A DNA stretch of 46,289 nt from NCBI GenBank assembly GCA_947525975.1, contig CANNVE010000020.1, forward strand, positions 1-46,289, given 5' to 3'. Both the position numbers and the translations under genes were made by a program. Shown here piece after piece: positions 34,543 to 42,415 of this stretch; positions within the stretch are counted from its first letter, which is position 1; each line of letters opens with the position of its first letter. The notes below the pieces were generated by a model. It made no database searches, was not told the DNA's origin, and was given only the letters and a program-made list of their open reading frames with translations. Origin of the DNA: an uncultured Muribaculaceae bacterium. GTDB lineage: Bacteria; Bacteroidota; Bacteroidia; Bacteroidales; Muribaculaceae.

Positions 34543-35424
34543 ATGAAAAAACTTATCAAACTCTTGTTTATAACCATTGTGGCAATCAGCGGCATTGATT
34601 GCCATGCTCAGAGAAAAGACACTGACGCCAAAATCTCACACTACAACATAAGCAGGTGCCGGGATAGAAAAAGCATAGGAGACGCGTCAATACGTATTCT
34701 CTACGCTTTCAATGCGGAAAATATCCGGGACAAGAGCACTTGGATCGATGAAGGGCAATTGAAGATAGGCAGGGGAATCACTCAGTACAGCAGTCATTTT
34801 GAGGAAGTGAATGAAGACTCCGTGGCGATTTGGCTGAACACCCATTCCAAATCAAGCGCGTGGCCGCCGGCGAGATGGCTGCGCGGACACAGACCGGATC
34901 ATTGGATAGAATACCAGTATTCTAACATCCATATAATAGACAATACTCTTGAGGAATATGCCACAATGCCAAGAGCTATTGAGACGGACAATCTCAAATA
35001 TTCCGAAACGCTTCCGCTTCAAGAATGGAGCATAAGCGATGAAACTGAAGAGATATGCGGCTATTCATGCCAAAAGGCCATATGCCATTGGCGGGGGCGT
35101 GACTATGTCGCGTGGTTTGCCGCAGACATACCCGTAAGCGCGGGCCCATGGAAATTCGGGGGGCTGCCGGGCCTGATAATGAAGATAGCGGATTCTACAA
35201 ACACCTATTCATGGGAGGCTACTGAAGTTAAAAACGGCACATTTCCTATTTATAAGCCTCGAGGAGACAAGTATAAGGAGTCTACCAGGGAGAAAGTTCA
35301 AGAGTTGCAACGCAAACTCAACGAAAACTATTTCAAGACCACCGGAACTGAAGTAATTCAATACAAGACCGGGCAACTCTTAACGTCAAGGAAACATCCC
35401 TACTCACAATTAGAACTTGAATAG
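34543..35424 (+). CDS. GLPGLI-family exported protein
   Basis: A 293-residue protein with signal peptide MKKLIKLLFITIVAISGIDC (cleavage near CHAQ). The family-naming motif GPWKFGGLPGLIMKI is at about residue 204, preceded by YVAWFAADIPVSAGP. Members occur only in Bacteroidota, usually next to TonB-dependent receptor-like proteins; their biochemical role is unknown. The stop precedes the next ATG by 4 bp, so the pair is co-transcribed from the promoter at 34469-34499. The length is normal. Codon and base composition are more AT-rich than in the backbone genes, like the whole 32.6-38.1 kb cluster. Confidence 0.92.
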   Translation: MKKLIKLLFITIVAISGIDCHAQRKDTDAKISHYNISRCRDRKSIGDASIRILYAFNAENIRDKSTWIDEGQLKIGRGITQYSSHFEEVNEDSVAIWLNTHSKSSAWPPARWLRGHRPDHWIEYQYSNIHIIDNTLEEYATMPRAIETDNLKYSETLPLQEWSISDETEEICGYSCQKAICHWRGRDYVAWFAADIPVSAGPWKFGGLPGLIMKIADSTNTYSWEATEVKNGTFPIYKPRGDKYKESTREKVQELQRKLNENYFKTTGTEVIQYKTGQLLTSRKHPYSQLELE

Positions 35425-35428
35425 AGCC

Positions 35429-38065
35429 ATGCGTGGATTCCATCTCATTCAGTTAATCATAATGCTGCTCTTGGGTAGTCAGACGCTCTTTGCCCGGATA
35501 GTAATTTCAGGAACCGTAACCGATAAATCGGGCGAGCCGTTGCCGGCCATTGTCTCTGTGCTTGTCGGGAGAAGCGTGAAAGGGTTTGGCAACGCTGATG
35601 AAAACGGCAAATATTCCATTTCGTTTTCAACGGATGCCGATTCCGTGACTGTCAAGGCCTCCATTATGGGTTTCTCATCTTCGCTTAAGACTGTTCCATC
35701 CCAAACCCGGCAGTTGGATTTCATTATGGAAGAGTCTGATATATTGCTGAAAGAGGTAAGCGTCGTCGCAGAGAAGATTACCCAAAAGGGAGACACATTG
35801 AATTTCAGAGTGGGAGCCTATAAGGATGAAAACGACCGGGTCATCGGCGATGTCATTAAGAAAATGCCCGGGCTGGAAGTTTCAGACAACGGCAGCATTT
35901 CGTTCAACGGAAAGACAATCAAAAATTTCTATGTGGAAGACATGGATCTTCTGCAAGGAAGATATGGCATTGCCACAAACAATATTTCAGCCAATGACGT
36001 GGCCTCCATTCAAGTCTACCAGAACCATCAGCCGGTGAGGGCGCTCAAGGATTGGAGCCCGAGCGAAGATGTGACCATCAATCTCAAGCTTAAGTCATCG
36101 GCCAAGGGCGTGTTCACCATGACCGGAATGGGCGGCATCGGATATAAGCCAATGCTATGGGCCGGCGAGGCGACAGGCATGTATTTCGGGAAAAAGGGGC
36201 AGTCGATCACAACCTACAAAGGGAATAACAGCGGCGATAACGTAGCGGCTGAACAGGAGAATCTGACGGGCGACGGCGGATTGCAGTTCTTCAATCAGGC
36301 TCCGTTGGGCGTCGTTTCTCCAGGCACTCCGGGTGTCAAGCAAAAGCGCTATATGCGCAACAGGTCAAACGCTGTCAGCACGAGCAATATACTTAAGCTG
36401 GATTCGCTTTCGACTTTGTCGGTGTCGCTGTCGTATATCGACGACATATTGAGCAATGAAGGCTCATCAGTCACCGAACAGTATTTGCCTGATGGCGCGT
36501 ACCGCACAATGTCGCAAACCGTTGAGACAAAAAGCTATGTGCATAAATTAAGCGGCGGCGCTGTATACAAGAAGAACACTGACCGGATATATGCTGTAAA
36601 CAGGCTCGATGTGAATGCCTCATGGAATAAGTGCGACGGCATCAACAGCCTCACTACAGATTTCTCAAGCATAAATCAGGTCGTGAACCAGCATCTCGAC
36701 AATCCGTCTTTTTCAATTTCTGACAAAGCAGATCTGATCTTCAATTCGGGAGCCAATGCTTGGAATCTTTCTTTCGGAGCAGGGTGGAATCACCGTCCGC
36801 AGAAACTCAGCGTCAGCCCGGCATCGATTTTATCCGATAAGCCTGAAAATGATGTCGTGTCCCAAAACTACACTTCAGATGATTTTCGCGGACAAGCCGA
36901 GATAGGTTACTTCATGAAATTCGGGCAATTGACAATCAAAACATTCATATTCGGTAATGTCGACATTGAATCCGTAAAGTCTGATCTCGATGGCCTTGAC
37001 CTATCTGATTTCAATGCAGTCAACAGATACTCATTCGGGAAAGCGGAAGGCGGCGGTGAAGCGCGGATTGGCTATCCGATAAAGAATTCCTATTTTGAGG
37101 TGACATTGCCCATTTCGTACAACGGGCAATGGCTTCGCGATAAAAAGGCCGCCGGCAGAAACAGAGAGTGGAATTATCTTTGCTTCAATCCCGCTGTAAA
37201 ATACACATACCGGCTCGGGAAAAGCTGGTGCGGATTGAATGCCTCGTATTACAAAATCAGGGATAATTCTGACCGCGCGCAGTCAGGCGTAGTCATGACT
37301 GACTATCTTACTTTCCGGGAGTCATTTGTGGATCACACATTGGTTGACAAGTCTCTGTATGTGACCGCAGAGTACCATTATTCCAACGCCATGGCTCAAC
37401 TTTTCGCCAATGCCTCCGCATCTTGGCGGCGGTCTAGCTGCAATACAATGGTCGGGTATGAATACGATGGCATAGCGACGGTGAAATACGCATTAGAGCA
37501 TCCATACGTTTCCAACCGCTATGGGGCGAGCGTCAATGTGAGCAAGGGAATGGACTTCTGGGAGTCAACGCTGAAGCTTACGGGCAACTGCAGCCTCTAC
37601 AAGAGTATGCAATTGATCAACAGCCAGCCCGTTGATTACAAGTCGCAATACTGGAGCGCTAATTTAGTGTACTCCGCGATGCCGGCAACGTGGATGGGGA
37701 TGGCTCTTGGAGCGGCATACGGAGAGAACAAGAGTTTTACTGAGGTGAATAAGGATGCCGCCATGTCAGGAAGGCAATGCACAGGCCGACTCGACCTGAA
37801 TTTCTTCCCGGTGAAGAGACTAATCCTCAATGTGGCCTTTGAAGAGAATTACACAAACCTGACGGAAGCGGGGCGCCACACGTGGTTTGGCGATGCCAGG
37901 ATCACCTATAAAGCCGGACGCTTCGACTGGGAGCTGGAGGCAAACAACATTTTCAACCGCAAAGTGTTCTCGCGGGTAAATTACACGGATATGAACATCT
38001 ACCGTAGCACCTACCGCCTTCGTCCGTTCAATGTGATGCTTAAAGTCAGATTCAATGTGTTCTGA
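35429..38065 (+). CDS. TonB-dependent receptor-like outer-membrane protein with carboxypeptidase-regulatory-like N-terminal domain
   Basis: A protein of about 878 residues. I use the ATG at 35429 (MRGFHLIQLIIMLLLGSQ, signal peptide) rather than the TTG at 35417. ISGTVTDKSGEPLPAIVSVL starts a carboxypeptidase-D-regulatory-like domain (about 25-105) common in Bacteroidota receptors. A plug-like region follows (IGDVIKKMPGLEVSDNGSIS, IQVYQNHQPVRAL), then a long beta barrel ending RPFNVMLKVRFNVF with a terminal aromatic residue. A classical TonB box is not evident. It belongs to the group encoded beside GLPGLI proteins, whose substrate is unknown. The TonB domain on the nearby M56 protein is an obvious candidate partner. 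Confidence 0.9.
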   Translation: MRGFHLIQLIIMLLLGSQTLFARIVISGTVTDKSGEPLPAIVSVLVGRSVKGFGNADENGKYSISFSTDADSVTVKASIMGFSSSLKTVPSQTRQLDFIMEESDILLKEVSVVAEKITQKGDTLNFRVGAYKDENDRVIGDVIKKMPGLEVSDNGSISFNGKTIKNFYVEDMDLLQGRYGIATNNISANDVASIQVYQNHQPVRALKDWSPSEDVTINLKLKSSAKGVFTMTGMGGIGYKPMLWAGEATGMYFGKKGQSITTYKGNNSGDNVAAEQENLTGDGGLQFFNQAPLGVVSPGTPGVKQKRYMRNRSNAVSTSNILKLDSLSTLSVSLSYIDDILSNEGSSVTEQYLPDGAYRTMSQTVETKSYVHKLSGGAVYKKNTDRIYAVNRLDVNASWNKCDGINSLTTDFSSINQVVNQHLDNPSFSISDKADLIFNSGANAWNLSFGAGWNHRPQKLSVSPASILSDKPENDVVSQNYTSDDFRGQAEIGYFMKFGQLTIKTFIFGNVDIESVKSDLDGLDLSDFNAVNRYSFGKAEGGGEARIGYPIKNSYFEVTLPISYNGQWLRDKKAAGRNREWNYLCFNPAVKYTYRLGKSWCGLNASYYKIRDNSDRAQSGVVMTDYLTFRESFVDHTLVDKSLYVTAEYHYSNAMAQLFANASASWRRSSCNTMVGYEYDGIATVKYALEHPYVSNRYGASVNVSKGMDFWESTLKLTGNCSLYKSMQLINSQPVDYKSQYWSANLVYSAMPATWMGMALGAAYGENKSFTEVNKDAAMSGRQCTGRLDLNFFPVKRLILNVAFEENYTNLTEAGRHTWFGDARITYKAGRFDWELEANNIFNRKVFSRVNYTDMNIYRSTYRLRPFNVMLKVRFNVF

Positions 38066-38177
38066 CAGAGGCGGCAGCCGTTGGCTCTGTAGAGCATAAA
38101 CCCTTTGTATTCACTTCTCTGCGGCGCTCCGTGCAAGGTGGCCGCGGTGGTCGTGGCGTGAAGTCGGAGAGGGCTTG

Positions 38178-38210
38178 TTGCTGATATGTCGGAAAAAATG
38201 ACTACATTTG
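38178..38210 (+). promoter_or_regulatory. Bacteroidota-type promoter upstream of the acyl-CoA ligase leader
   Basis: TTG (38178-38180), 22 bp, TACATTTG (38203-38210). The predicted transcript start near 38217 leaves a leader of about 115 bases before the ATG at 38333. Confidence 0.55.
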
Positions 38211-38216
38211 CGCATA

Positions 38217-38332
38217 TTTTTCAATAATAACGCGGCGTTTTCGCCATTGTGGCGGATGGGTACAAACTATGCCCCCTCTGCGCGCGTTATTCAAAAAAAC
38301 GCGTTTTCTAACTATATAAGGAGACTCATGAT
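38217..38332 (+). promoter_or_regulatory. Structured 5' leader of the acyl-CoA ligase gene
   Basis: A 9-bp closing stem (AATAACGCG, 38226-38234, with CGCGTTATT, 38283-38291) encloses about 48 bases that contain a further hairpin CGCCA-TTG-TGGCG (38242-38254) and a possible GGGTA/TGCCC pairing. AAGGAG, an unusually good ribosome-binding site for this phylum, lies about 10 bases before the ATG. I recognise no known riboswitch. Confidence 0.4.
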
Positions 38333-40147
38333 ATGAAAGATCTGTGCATCTTGCCCAATATAATACAGCGACAGGCGCGAAAATACGGAGACGAAACGGT
38401 GATAACCTACGTCAACGAAAATCGCGAGACGCTCGACTCCTACTCCTGGCTCAGGCTCGACAGCGAGATCGGCCTTTGCGCCTGCGCCCTTGAGATGCTT
38501 GATGTGGAGAAGGCTGACAAGCTGATTATATTCAGCCCCAACAGGCCTGAAATGCTGATCACTGACTTCGCGGCCTACCGCAGCGGAGCCGTGCCCATCT
38601 CGATCTATTCCACTTCGAGCGTGGAGCAGGCTGCATACACCATCACCGACTGCTCGGCAAAGATGGCCTTTGTAGGCGGCCCCGATCAGGCACGCTCTAT
38701 GGTGGAGGCCCTGCGCGTGGCCGGCAGAGAGGATATGCTCATAGTGGCCTACGACAAGGAGGCCTACGATGCCCTGCAATGCGAGAGACGCATGCTGTGG
38801 GCCGACCTGCTGAAGCTGGGCGAAAGCGCTTCGGAGATGTGCGTGAAGGCCGTTGAAGGCCGCCGCGAAGGCGTTTCGCCCGAAGATACAGCCACATTCA
38901 TCTACACTTCGGGCACCACCGGCGAGCCAAAGGGCGCAGTGCTGACCCACGATTGCTTCGACGCGGTTTTCGCCATGCACGATGAGCGCCTCACCATGCT
39001 CAGCGACAAGGACACCTCACTCTGCTTCCTGCCATTGAGCCACATTTTCGAGAAGGCATGGAGCTATTACTGTCTCACCCGTGGCATTTCCATCACCATC
39101 AACCAAAATCCGAAGGAGATAGCTAAGACTCTGGCGTGGATCCACCCCACGTGCATGTGCAGCGTGCCCCGCTTCTGGGAAAAGGCCTATCAGACCATCA
39201 ACGAGAAGATGGCCAAGATGCCCCTGCCCAAGCGCATGATGATGAAGGCCGCGTTGAAAGTGGGCAAAAAGCGCAATCTGCGATATGCCCGCCTCGGGCT
39301 CAAGGCCCCCTGGCTCACCGAGAGGGCGTATCAGTTCTTCGACAAGGCTGTGTTCGGCCCCGTGCGCAGGCTGATGGGAGTGGACAAGGCCAACATTATG
39401 CCCACTGCCGGAGCACCGATCTCGGCTGAAATAGTGGAGTTCTTCCGCGCCATCGGCATTCCCGTGTTTGTGGGTTACGGACTGTCGGAGACCACGGCCA
39501 CCGTCACCTGCTATCCCGAGGAAGGATACGTCATAGGCAGCGTGGGCACTGTGATGCCCCATCTGCAGGTGCGCATCGGCCTGAAGGGCGAGATACAGGT
39601 GAAGGGGCGCACCGTGATGAAAGGATACCACAACAAGCCGCAGGCCACGGCCGACGCATTCACCGATGACGGATGGTTCCGCACGGGCGATGCCGGATAT
39701 TTCGACGACAACGGCGCCCTCGTGCTCACCGAGCGCCTCAAAGACCTCTTCAAGACCAGCAACGGAAAATACATCGCGCCGCAGGCTCTTGAGTCGATGC
39801 TCGGAGCCGACCGCTATATAGAGCAGGTGGCCGTGGTGGGCGAAAGCCGCAAATACGTCACCGCCATCATCATCCCGGCTTTCGAGGCGCTGAAGGAGTA
39901 CGCCCAGAAGAAGAAAATCGAATTCCGAAGCATCGATGACCTCATACACAATTCGGAAATCATACAGATGCTGCAGGCCCGAATCGAAAAGATGCAGAAA
40001 GCCCTGCCCAACTTCGAGCGCATCAAGAAGTTCACGCTTCTGCCCAAGGCCTTCACAATCGAATCGGGCGAGCTGACCAACACCCTGAAGATACGCCGCC
40101 CCGTAATCGCCGCTCACTATGCCAAGGAAATCGATGCGATGTATTAG
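38333..40147 (+). CDS. fadD: Long-chain fatty acid-CoA ligase (AMP-forming)
   Basis: A 604-residue adenylate-forming enzyme that activates a fatty acid with ATP and transfers it to CoA. The P-loop-like motif is TFIYTSGTTGEPKGAVLTH. VGYGLSETTATVTCYPEEGY is the adenine-binding segment, DGWFRTGDAGYFDDNGAL holds the conserved Asp, and RLKDLFKTSNGKYIAPQALE is the hinge and lid. The C-terminal catalytic lysine region (ESGELTNTLKIRRPVI) is intact. The length is typical of the long-chain ligase group widespread in Bacteroidota. The 3' end overlaps the alpha/beta hydrolase gene, implying coupled translation. Confidence 0.93.
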   Translation: MKDLCILPNIIQRQARKYGDETVITYVNENRETLDSYSWLRLDSEIGLCACALEMLDVEKADKLIIFSPNRPEMLITDFAAYRSGAVPISIYSTSSVEQAAYTITDCSAKMAFVGGPDQARSMVEALRVAGREDMLIVAYDKEAYDALQCERRMLWADLLKLGESASEMCVKAVEGRREGVSPEDTATFIYTSGTTGEPKGAVLTHDCFDAVFAMHDERLTMLSDKDTSLCFLPLSHIFEKAWSYYCLTRGISITINQNPKEIAKTLAWIHPTCMCSVPRFWEKAYQTINEKMAKMPLPKRMMMKAALKVGKKRNLRYARLGLKAPWLTERAYQFFDKAVFGPVRRLMGVDKANIMPTAGAPISAEIVEFFRAIGIPVFVGYGLSETTATVTCYPEEGYVIGSVGTVMPHLQVRIGLKGEIQVKGRTVMKGYHNKPQATADAFTDDGWFRTGDAGYFDDNGALVLTERLKDLFKTSNGKYIAPQALESMLGADRYIEQVAVVGESRKYVTAIIIPAFEALKEYAQKKKIEFRSIDDLIHNSEIIQMLQARIEKMQKALPNFERIKKFTLLPKAFTIESGELTNTLKIRRPVIAAHYAKEIDAMY

Positions 40148-41144
40148 CGCGCTGATTGCGGCGCTGCTGGCTGCTGTGTCGGCTCTCGCGTCCGATGCCG
40201 TGATCTTCAACCCCTCTTCGGGATTGAGGCTGGCAGCCATCGTGACCATGCCGCCAAAGGGCGAGCCTCGGGCCGGAGTGGTGCTGATAAGCGGAAGCGG
40301 ACAGCAAGACCGCGATGAGACCGTGTTCGGACACAAGCCTTTCCGGGCCATAGCCGACAGCCTCGCAGCAGCCGGATACGCCGTGCTCCGATATGACGAC
40401 CGCGGGGTGGGGGGCTCTGATCCCGACCCCAACCTGCCGGCTGCTACCACCGACCACCTCGCCACTGATGCCGTCGCTTGCCTGCATCATCTCGACTCCC
40501 TGCTTGGAGGGCGGACGCCGGTGGGATGCATCGGGCATTCCGAGGGCGGATCGATAGCCATCAAGATTGCGGCAAACCGCCTGGCTCCGGTGGATTTCAT
40601 CGTCACGCTCGCCGCTCCGGCATTCCGCGGAGACTCGATAATACTCGACCAAGTGCGCTCATCGCTCGAATATGCCGGCCAGCAAGCCGCCTGGAAGACT
40701 GTATATCCGACACTCCGCGCAAGATACGACATGCTCATGAGCCCCGTGCCCGACTTCACGGCCAAGGCCAGTCTCTACGCTGAGCTTTCGTCGCAGCCCG
40801 AAGCCGCCCTGGCCGACAAAGCCAGGCTGAAGGCGGAGGTGGACGTCGCTGCCTCGCCATGGTTCCGGCAGCTGCTGCGCTATGACCCTGCCGCCGACAT
40901 AAAAGCCGTAGGCATGCCATGGCTCGCCATCAACGGAGATCGAGACACGCAGGTGGCACCGTCCAACCTGCAGCGCATAGCCGAGCTCAACGATAAGGCC
41001 GACACAAAGCTAATGCCCGGCATAAACCACATACTGCTCCAGGCGCCGACAGGCCAGATGAGCGAATACCCGCGCCTGCAGGGCGACGCCGATCCTATCG
41101 TAATAACCGAAATAATTAACTTCCTCAACAACCTCACTTTCTGA
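40134..41144 (+). CDS. Exported alpha/beta hydrolase
   Basis: A protein of about 336 residues. I use the internal ATG at 40134 (MRCISALIAALLAAVSALA), which gives a clean signal peptide and a 14-bp overlap with the ligase gene; the longer frame starts at 40119. The nucleophile motif is CIGHSEGGSIA (GxSxG). VLISGSGQQDRDE carries the oxyanion region, INGDRDTQV the acid and MPGINHILL the histidine, so the catalytic triad is complete. It is probably an esterase or peptidase acting in the periplasm; the substrate cannot be told from sequence. The gene is followed after 2 bp by the cobalamin adenosyltransferase gene. Confidence 0.9.
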   Translation: MRCISALIAALLAAVSALASDAVIFNPSSGLRLAAIVTMPPKGEPRAGVVLISGSGQQDRDETVFGHKPFRAIADSLAAAGYAVLRYDDRGVGGSDPDPNLPAATTDHLATDAVACLHHLDSLLGGRTPVGCIGHSEGGSIAIKIAANRLAPVDFIVTLAAPAFRGDSIILDQVRSSLEYAGQQAAWKTVYPTLRARYDMLMSPVPDFTAKASLYAELSSQPEAALADKARLKAEVDVAASPWFRQLLRYDPAADIKAVGMPWLAINGDRDTQVAPSNLQRIAELNDKADTKLMPGINHILLQAPTGQMSEYPRLQGDADPIVITEIINFLNNLTF

Positions 41145-41146
41145 TT

Positions 41147-41698
41147 ATGAAAATCTACACACGCACAGGCGATGCAGGCCTCACATCGCTCGTCGGCGGG
41201 AAGCGCGTGCCAAAGACATCGGCGCGCCTCGAAGCTTACGGCACAGTCGACGAGCTCAACTCCCACATAGGCCTCCTGCTCGCATACGAATGCCTTCCCC
41301 CCGAAGCCTACGTCACGCTCCGGAGGGTGCAGCACCGCCTCTTCAACCTCAGCAGCCAACTCGCCACAGAGCCCGAATCGGCCTATCAGCCGCAGGGCAT
41401 CGCGCAATCCGACGTGGAAGAGCTCGAAGCTGCAATAGACAAAGCCGACGCCGCCCTGCCACGCCATGACCGATTCATCCTGCCCGGAGGATCGATCCCC
41501 GCTGCCCAGGCCCACGTGTGCCGCACAGTGGCCCGACGCGCCGAGCGCCGCATGCTGCAGATGAATGAGCAAGGACATCCCGTAGACCCCGTGGCCCTGA
41601 GCTACATCAACCGCCTGAGCGACTACCTCTTCGTCCTCGCCCGCCAAATCAACGTTTTTATGAGCGCCCCCGAGATTTTTTGGGAAAAACAATTGTAA
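41147..41698 (+). CDS. pduO: Cob(I)alamin adenosyltransferase, PduO type
   Basis: A 183-residue enzyme that transfers the adenosyl group of ATP to cob(I)alamin, making coenzyme B12. TRTGDAGLTSLVGGKRVPK is the N-terminal ATP-binding motif, RLEAYGTVDELNSHIG follows, and AQAHVCRTVARRAERRM is the conserved helix with the ATP-contacting arginines. The length fits the trimeric PduO/MMAB type, not CobA/BtuR. No B12-dependent enzyme or propanediol genes are nearby, so it serves general coenzyme supply. It is the third gene of a tight unit with the acyl-CoA ligase and hydrolase. Confidence 0.95.
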   Translation: MKIYTRTGDAGLTSLVGGKRVPKTSARLEAYGTVDELNSHIGLLLAYECLPPEAYVTLRRVQHRLFNLSSQLATEPESAYQPQGIAQSDVEELEAAIDKADAALPRHDRFILPGGSIPAAQAHVCRTVARRAERRMLQMNEQGHPVDPVALSYINRLSDYLFVLARQINVFMSAPEIFWEKQL

Positions 41699-41723
41699 AT
41701 AGCGAAAAAATTGCATACCTTTG
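41693..41723 (+). promoter_or_regulatory. Bacteroidota-type promoter of the DUF2795 gene
   Basis: TTG (41693-41695) overlaps the end of the adenosyltransferase gene; 20 bp later is TACCTTTG (41716-41723). The predicted start near 41730 supports translation from 41808 and rules out the longer frame starting at 41721. Confidence 0.65.
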
Positions 41724-41807
41724 TGCGCTTTTTCCGTCAGGGCCTCCATAGGCTGCGGAAACACAAGCAAAAGAAAGTTCAACACATTTAAAACCATAAA
41801 GTTTGCT

Positions 41808-42050
41808 ATGTACAACAAGCAATCAAACGTATACTGGACCCTTGAGCTCGCCTCAAAGCTCGAGGACGCTCCCTGGCCCGCCACCAAAGACGAGCTCATC
41901 GACTACGCTCAGCGAAGCGGCGCCCCCCTCGAAGTGATCGAAAACCTCCAGGAAATGGAAGACGAAGGCGAGACCTACGAATCAATCGAAGACATCTGGC
42001 CCGACTACCCCTCCAAAGAAGACTTCTTCTTCAACGAGGAGGAATACTGA
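41808..42050 (+). CDS. DUF2795 domain-containing small protein
   Basis: An 80-residue acidic protein starting MYNKQSNVYWTLELASKLED. WPATKDELIDYAQRSGAPLEVIENLQEM is the DUF2795 core, a short helical domain; the C terminus (IEDIWPDYPSKEDFFFNEEE) is strongly acidic. Its function is unknown, but it is widespread and well conserved in Bacteroidales. It is monocistronic, with its own promoter and terminator. The last codons and stop (42030-42055) form one copy of the direct repeat that flanks the accessory segment, so an element may have integrated into the 3' end of this gene while keeping it intact. Confidence 0.9.
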   Translation: MYNKQSNVYWTLELASKLEDAPWPATKDELIDYAQRSGAPLEVIENLQEMEDEGETYESIEDIWPDYPSKEDFFFNEEEY

Positions 42051-42055
42051 TCGCC
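42030..42055. repeat. Direct repeat flanking the accessory segment, left copy
   Basis: TTCAACGA, 5 bp, AATACTGATCGCC, covering the last codons and stop of the DUF2795 gene. The right copy at 45639-45661 has the same two blocks with 2 bp between them. This is a candidate attachment-site remnant. Confidence 0.6.
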
Positions 42056-42080
42056 CCAAGCTCCATAATCAAAAGACAAC

Positions 42081-42119
42081 CAATCGGACAAACAACCCCA
42101 GTGCTTGCTTGTCCGATTG
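42081..42119 (+). terminator. Intrinsic terminator of the DUF2795 gene
   Basis: A perfect 11-bp stem (CAATCGGACAA, 42081-42091, with 42109-42119) and a 17-base loop, followed by TTTTTTG. It lies 30 bp past the stop codon. Confidence 0.88.
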
Positions 42120-42268
42120 TTTTTTGTGTTTTGGCCAAACAAAAAACAGATATTACAACTTTTTTCAGGGCGAGACAAATCATCATCGTTTCTTATGTTA
42201 TACAGCATGTTCCCATCCTCAATTCAAATATTACAGCCATATTTGCGTTCAAATTCTATAAATCAATC

Positions 42269-42410
42269 ATGGAGACAAAAACAGAACGACTAAAGTTGAA
42301 TCGAATAAAAGCAGTATTAGCCGAGACAGGACAAGAATGAGATTAAAGCCAAAGAATATAAAGCGAAAGCTATTAAACTTGGTTTTAAGACGACCGATTT
42401 TGATTTCTAA
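42269..42410 (+). pseudogene. Broken small gene, HTH-like N terminus, frameshifted
   Basis: The frame from 42269 reads METKTERLKLNRIKAVLAET then GQE and stop at 42338-42340. The 'LNRIKAVLAE' start resembles small XRE-type HTH regulators of Bacteroidota. Shifting one base near 42333 opens a second frame, KNEIKAKEYKAKAIKLGFKT then TDFDF and stop at 42408-42410, just ahead of the ATP-binding protein gene. A 1-bp frameshift plus loss of the HTH core would explain this. The assignment to XRE is by eye only. The rest of the 365-bp gap holds the terminator and AT-rich sequence. Confidence 0.35.
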
Positions 42411-42415
42411 AAGAT

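Noticed and set aside
39017-40465. 482-codon open frame antisense to the acyl-CoA ligase and hydrolase
   Set aside because: It is a shadow of two genes with clear catalytic motifs on the plus strand.
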